A stretch of 9,455 nt of DNA, from the NCBI GenBank assembly GCA_023266075.1, contig JAHFRX010000056.1, positions 1-9,455 of the forward strand, in the 5' to 3' direction. The translations under genes and the position numbers were made by a program. The notes below the pieces were generated by a model. The model made no database searches and was not told the DNA's origin. It saw only the letters and a list, made by a program, of their open reading frames with translations. Position 1 is the first letter of the stretch. Each line of letters opens with the position of its first letter. Shown one piece after another: positions 6,885 to 9,455 of this stretch. The stretch is from Legionellaceae bacterium (lineage in GTDB: Bacteria > Pseudomonadota > Gammaproteobacteria > Legionellales > Legionellaceae).

Positions 6885-7547
6885 ATGAGCGAAGCAGAGC
6901 CCACATTAGGAATCGTTGAAGCGATGCAGCTTCAACGTGATCGTTTGTGGAACGGTGATGGTGGCGGAGAGTTAGCATCTGATATGGATGTGCTTTATCA
7001 GTTGTGGTGGCGTTGGGCGGATTTTCATTTATATCTGACCTCCCCGATGTTTACAATTTACAAACCACCTCGTTTAATTCAGCCAGAACTGATCGAGGGG
7101 ACAAAAGATAAGTATGAATTTGTATATCCGATTGTTGATTTTGGTAATCGGCTGAGTACTTCCAAAGGATTGGAGATGCATACGGCAGGATTGTCGATGT
7201 GGAGGCTTTATTGCACCATTGAAAAAATGATCGCTTTACTGGTTGAGCGTTTAAAAGCGTTGGAGTCAGACGATGGTGGCACAGGCACAGGCACAGGCAA
7301 GATTACGCCAGGGACAGAAATTCAAATTGCGTTTGCAGGTCACGAGCTTGCGCAGCGTAAAGGGTTTGAGTCGATTATTAATTTGAGCTACAACGTGGTG
7401 GTGACAAATTTTGATCCTGGTGTTTGGGGTGAGCGATATCTACAAAATGTGAACCGCTTGGCCGAAAAAGGATATGGTTATCCGAGTGCTGCGCCGCGAG
7501 ATTTTTATAAGCATCTTCCACACGCTGTACCCAGCGGCCCAAAATAA
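6885..7547 (+). CDS. Unrecognised soluble protein with Gly-Thr linker
   Basis: I do not recognise this 220-residue protein. ATG 6885 has a weak AGG about 8 bases upstream and is the first ATG in frame. There is no signal peptide and no membrane helix, so it is probably cytoplasmic or secreted by a leaderless route. It has a helical N-terminus, then an aromatic-rich patch around LYQLWWRWADFHLYL (37-51), a proline-containing stretch (54-67), FVYPIVDFGNRLSTSKG (79-95) and a probable long helix (about 98-127, with IEKMIALLVERLKAL). A flexible run GGTGTGTG (131-138) comes next, then a second mixed region ending in a Pro/Tyr-rich tail. Base composition and reading-frame integrity suggest a real gene. 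It sits alone between two housekeeping operons with its own candidate promoter, so its neighbours say little about its job. A lineage-restricted protein, even a secreted effector, is possible but unproven. Confidence 0.8.
   Translation: MSEAEPTLGIVEAMQLQRDRLWNGDGGGELASDMDVLYQLWWRWADFHLYLTSPMFTIYKPPRLIQPELIEGTKDKYEFVYPIVDFGNRLSTSKGLEMHTAGLSMWRLYCTIEKMIALLVERLKALESDDGGTGTGTGKITPGTEIQIAFAGHELAQRKGFESIINLSYNVVVTNFDPGVWGERYLQNVNRLAEKGYGYPSAAPRDFYKHLPHAVPSGPK
7278..7299 (+). repeat. Hexanucleotide microsatellite, about 3.7 copies of GGCACA
   Basis: Three perfect GGCACA units and a partial fourth lie in frame inside the unrecognised gene and encode alternating Gly-Thr. Because the unit is two codons, gain or loss of copies would change linker length without shifting the frame. 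Confidence 0.85.
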
Positions 7548-7680
7548 GTTTAAGGCAATAGAGTGTCTCTGAGGTTTTCCACTACCCATCAATCTGCGAC
7601 GTACTGCAAATCCCCTTCATTTATGTTTATAGTTTTAGTACCTTGGTTTAATTGTATTTTTTACATGTTTATGCGAAGTC

Positions 7681-7696
7681 AAATGCTCGAGCTTTT
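7681..7696. repeat. Imperfect palindrome around GCTCGAGC upstream of sdhC
   Basis: The core GCTCGAGC (7685-7692) is a perfect inverted repeat. Flanking AAA and TTT extend it to 16 bases with one mismatched pair. It ends 17 bases before the sdhC -10, so it covers the -35 position. It could be a regulator site, a weak hairpin or chance. Confidence 0.35.
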
Positions 7697-7706
7697 AAAT
7701 AACTCC

Positions 7707-7715
7707 TGGTATACT
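7707..7715 (+). promoter_or_regulatory. Extended -10 promoter of the sdh operon
   Basis: TGGTATACT is a full TG-N-TATACT extended -10, with five of six matches in the hexamer. No good -35 is present, as is common for extended -10 promoters. Transcription would begin near 7722, giving a leader of about 29 bases to GTG 7751. Confidence 0.55.
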
Positions 7716-7736
7716 TTTAGCTTGTGCATATCAGAT

Positions 7737-7744
7737 AAGGAAGG
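7737..7744 (+). promoter_or_regulatory. Shine-Dalgarno that fixes the GTG start of sdhC
   Basis: AAGGAAGG lies 6 bases before GTG 7751. The resulting N-terminus aligns with E. coli SdhC from its RPVNLDL segment onward. Confidence 0.75.
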
Positions 7745-7750
7745 TTTGCA

Positions 7751-8125
7751 GTGAAACGTGAACAACCCATTAATCTTGAGTTAGCGAGTTTAAAATTTCC
7801 AGTAACGGCGATTGTTTCTATTTTGCATCGAATATCAGGTATCGCATTGTTTTTACTGACACCGGTGATGCTTTATTGGTTGCACTTGTCACTGGCGTCT
7901 GAAATCTCTTTTGCGGAGTTAGGCGCGCAACTCGAAACATCTTTGTGGAAGTTCGTGTTGTGGATTTTTTCTGCTGCACTTTTGTATCATGTGCTGGCGG
8001 GGATGAGGCATGTACTGATGGATATTGGTTGGGGTGAAGCGCTTTCCTCTGCCCGAATGAGTGCAATGACATTGATTGTGCTCTCTGTTATCGGGGCAAT
8101 TTGCTTAGGAGTGTTGATATGGTGA
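7751..8125 (+). CDS. sdhC: Succinate dehydrogenase cytochrome b556 subunit
   Basis: SdhC is the larger of two membrane anchors of complex II. It helps bind haem b and form the ubiquinone site that accepts electrons from succinate. The 124 residues are close to E. coli SdhC (129). The N-terminal QPINLELASLKFPVTAI is followed by SILHRISG, with Ser23 and Arg27 equivalent to the E. coli quinone-site Ser27 and Arg31. Three membrane helices are visible (about 21-46, 63-87 and 101-123). Tyr79-His80 matches the E. coli haem-ligand His84, and GMRHVLMDIG (84-93) is the family signature. The start is GTG with a strong ribosome site. The stop overlaps sdhD. The gene order sdhC-sdhD-sdhA is standard for proteobacteria, and sdhB would be expected just beyond the window. 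Confidence 0.95.
   Translation: MKREQPINLELASLKFPVTAIVSILHRISGIALFLLTPVMLYWLHLSLASEISFAELGAQLETSLWKFVLWIFSAALLYHVLAGMRHVLMDIGWGEALSSARMSAMTLIVLSVIGAICLGVLIW
8107..8111 (+). promoter_or_regulatory. Shine-Dalgarno that fixes the sdhD start
   Basis: AGGAG inside the end of sdhC lies 7 bases before ATG 8119. This excludes the upstream TTG at 8101 in the same frame. Confidence 0.7.
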
Positions 8126-8466
8126 CAAACATCACAAGTTTGACGGGAAATGGCCTCAAAGATTGGCTCATTCAGCGGCTTACTGCGGTTTATTTTGCGT
8201 TTTATCTCGCTTTTATCGCAGGTTTTCTCGCACTTCATCCTCAACTGACGTATGCTGATTGGGCACAATTATTTCAATGTAAGCTTTTTCAAATCGCGAG
8301 CATTATCGCTTTGTTCGCACTCACGATGCATGCTTGGATAGGGCTTTGGACTGTGACGACTGATTATCTCAAATGCACAGCGATGCGGTTATCAGTCCAA
8401 TCACTCGTATTACTAGTGCTGCTGGTGCAATTACTGGGTGGCATGATGATTATTTGGGGACAGTAA
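8119..8466 (+). CDS. sdhD: Succinate dehydrogenase hydrophobic membrane anchor subunit
   Basis: SdhD is the second membrane anchor of complex II and shares the haem and ubiquinone sites with SdhC. From ATG 8119 it is 115 residues, the same length as E. coli SdhD. Conserved points fall at the same numbers: Arg20 in IQRLTAVYF, His71 in HAWIGLW (haem ligand) and Asp82-Tyr83 in TDY, where the Tyr binds ubiquinone. Three membrane helices are visible (about 20-39, 54-78 and 91-113). The C-terminal GGMMIIWGQ resembles the family end. ATG 8119 overlaps the sdhC stop by seven bases, implying coupled translation and equal amounts of the two anchors. sdhA begins two bases after its stop. Confidence 0.95.
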   Translation: MVTNITSLTGNGLKDWLIQRLTAVYFAFYLAFIAGFLALHPQLTYADWAQLFQCKLFQIASIIALFALTMHAWIGLWTVTTDYLKCTAMRLSVQSLVLLVLLVQLLGGMMIIWGQ

Positions 8467-8468
8467 CT

Positions 8469-9455
8469 ATGGCGATTGCACGAAATACGTTTGATGCAGT
8501 GATTGTTGGTGCAGGCGGTGCGGGTATGCGTGCGGCACTACAGCTAGCAAATTCTGGGCTGAAAGTTGCTTTATTATCAAAAGTTTTTCCGACACGTTCA
8601 CATACGGTATCGGCTCAAGGTGGTATCACCGCCGCTGTGGGTAATGCAGACGAGGACGATTGGCGCTGGCATATGTACGATACCGTGAAAGGTGCTGATT
8701 ATATTGGCGATCAAGATTGTATCGAATATCTTTGTAAAACAGGTGCTGAGGCAGTGTACGAGTTGGAGCACATGGGATTACCTTTTTCTCGTATGGAAAA
8801 TGGTCGTATTTACCAGCGTCAGTTTGGCGGTCAATCTAAGCATTTTGGTGGTGAGCAAGCGGCGCGCACGTGTGCCGCTGCAGATAGGACAGGCCACGCA
8901 CTACTACACACACTGTATCAACAAAATTTAAAAGCGAAGACACATATTTTTAGCGAATGGTATGCACTTGATGTTGTGAAAGATGTAAAAGGGCGCATTT
9001 CAGGCGTAACCGCGCTTTGTATTGAAACGGGAGAGGTGATATTTTTCCAGTCGCGGATTTGCATCTTAGCAACGGGTGGTGCGGGTCGAATCTACCAATC
9101 GACAACGAATGCACATATTAATACAGGTGATGGCTTTGGTATGGCGCTGCGTGCAGGTTTACCCTTGCAAGATATGGAAATGTGGCAATTCCATCCCACC
9201 GGTATCGCGGGTGCTGGAACGTTGGTGACTGAGGGTTCTCGGGGTGAAGGCGGCTATCTTATCAATAAAGATGGTGAGCGTTTTATGGAACGTTATGCGC
9301 CTCATGTGAAAGACTTGGCTTCTCGTGATGTTGTTGCGCGCTCAATTGCTTTAGAGCTTCGAGCAGGCAAAGGCTTTGATCCCACGGGTGTCGATCATGT
9401 AAAATTAAAACTGGATCATTTGGGCGCCGATCTTATCAAATCTCGGTTGCCGGGT
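8469..9455 (+). CDS. sdhA: Succinate dehydrogenase flavoprotein subunit (5' part; cut by window end)
   Basis: SdhA oxidises succinate to fumarate in the citric acid cycle and passes electrons through FAD to SdhB. The frame is open from ATG 8469 to the window edge: 329 residues, against about 588 in E. coli, so roughly the last 45 percent is missing. Seen here are the FAD-binding GAGGAG (14-19), His45 in SHTVSAQGG, which carries the covalent FAD, the second FAD segment ATGGAGRIY (201-209), and the substrate-site residues His242 (FHPTG), Thr254-Glu255 (TEGSRGEGG) and the catalytic Arg286 (SRD), all at E. coli numbering. The expected His354 and Arg399 lie beyond the edge. GGGGA at 8456-8460 is its ribosome site. 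It is an SdhA rather than a fumarate reductase FrdA, judging by the sdhC and sdhD neighbours and sequence. Confidence 0.96.
   Translation, partial: MAIARNTFDAVIVGAGGAGMRAALQLANSGLKVALLSKVFPTRSHTVSAQGGITAAVGNADEDDWRWHMYDTVKGADYIGDQDCIEYLCKTGAEAVYELEHMGLPFSRMENGRIYQRQFGGQSKHFGGEQAARTCAAADRTGHALLHTLYQQNLKAKTHIFSEWYALDVVKDVKGRISGVTALCIETGEVIFFQSRICILATGGAGRIYQSTTNAHINTGDGFGMALRAGLPLQDMEMWQFHPTGIAGAGTLVTEGSRGEGGYLINKDGERFMERYAPHVKDLASRDVVARSIALELRAGKGFDPTGVDHVKLKLDHLGADLIKSRLPG

Larger units (their letters stand above)
7548..7750 (+). other. Non-coding gap between the unrecognised gene and sdhC
   Basis: These 203 bases are visibly richer in A and T than the flanking genes. They hold the sdhC promoter, a small palindrome and the sdhC ribosome site at the right-hand end. 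I find no strong hairpin with a T-run that would end the upstream transcript. An open frame from GTG 7563 has no family resemblance or ribosome site and runs into sdhC out of frame, so I treat it as chance. Confidence 0.6.

Noticed and set aside
7560..7570. AGAG-TGT-CTCT hairpin after the unrecognised gene
   Set aside because: A four-pair stem without a following T-run is too weak for a terminator call.
7563..7754. 63-residue open frame from GTG 7563 in the gap before sdhC
   Set aside because: It has no ribosome site and no recognisable composition, and it contains the sdhC promoter and Shine-Dalgarno. It looks like chance in AT-rich non-coding DNA.

Overview
The window looks like chromosomal DNA of a gammaproteobacterium with fairly AT-rich DNA. 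CoaBC, Dut, SdhC and SdhD closely match the E. coli proteins in length and key residues. The order coaBC-dut-algC is the one I know from Pseudomonas. An intracellular or Legionella/Coxiella-like lineage would fit the base composition and the unrecognised 220-residue protein, but that is a guess. All supported genes are on the + strand.

Layout. (1) 1-142: possibly the last codons of an upstream gene, then a short leader with a candidate extended -10. (2) 143-3172: a three-gene export operon of membrane-fusion protein, ABC ATPase and ABC-2 permease. The genes overlap by 11 and 4 bases, and the permease apparently starts at TTG. (3) 3173-3249: a short gap with a perfect TATAAT. (4) 3250-6820: coaBC, dut, algC and ppiB, tightly packed and probably one transcript. 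They supply 4'-phosphopantetheine for coenzyme A, dUTP removal, hexose-phosphate isomerisation for surface sugars, and prolyl isomerisation. (5) 6885-7547: a protein I do not recognise, behind its own candidate promoter, with an in-frame hexamer microsatellite encoding a Gly-Thr linker. (6) 7548-7750: a non-coding gap ending in a good extended -10 and a strong Shine-Dalgarno. (7) 7751-9455: sdhC, sdhD and the first 329 codons of sdhA, cut by the window edge. These encode the membrane anchor and flavoprotein of succinate dehydrogenase (complex II).

Most of the window is ordinary housekeeping DNA. I see no CRISPR array, RNA gene, insertion sequence, phage gene or toxin-antitoxin pair, and no convincing new multigene system. 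The items most worth a second look are the unrecognised protein with its repeat, the export operon with its non-standard start, and the shared GGTATA-type -10 elements in front of the transcription units.
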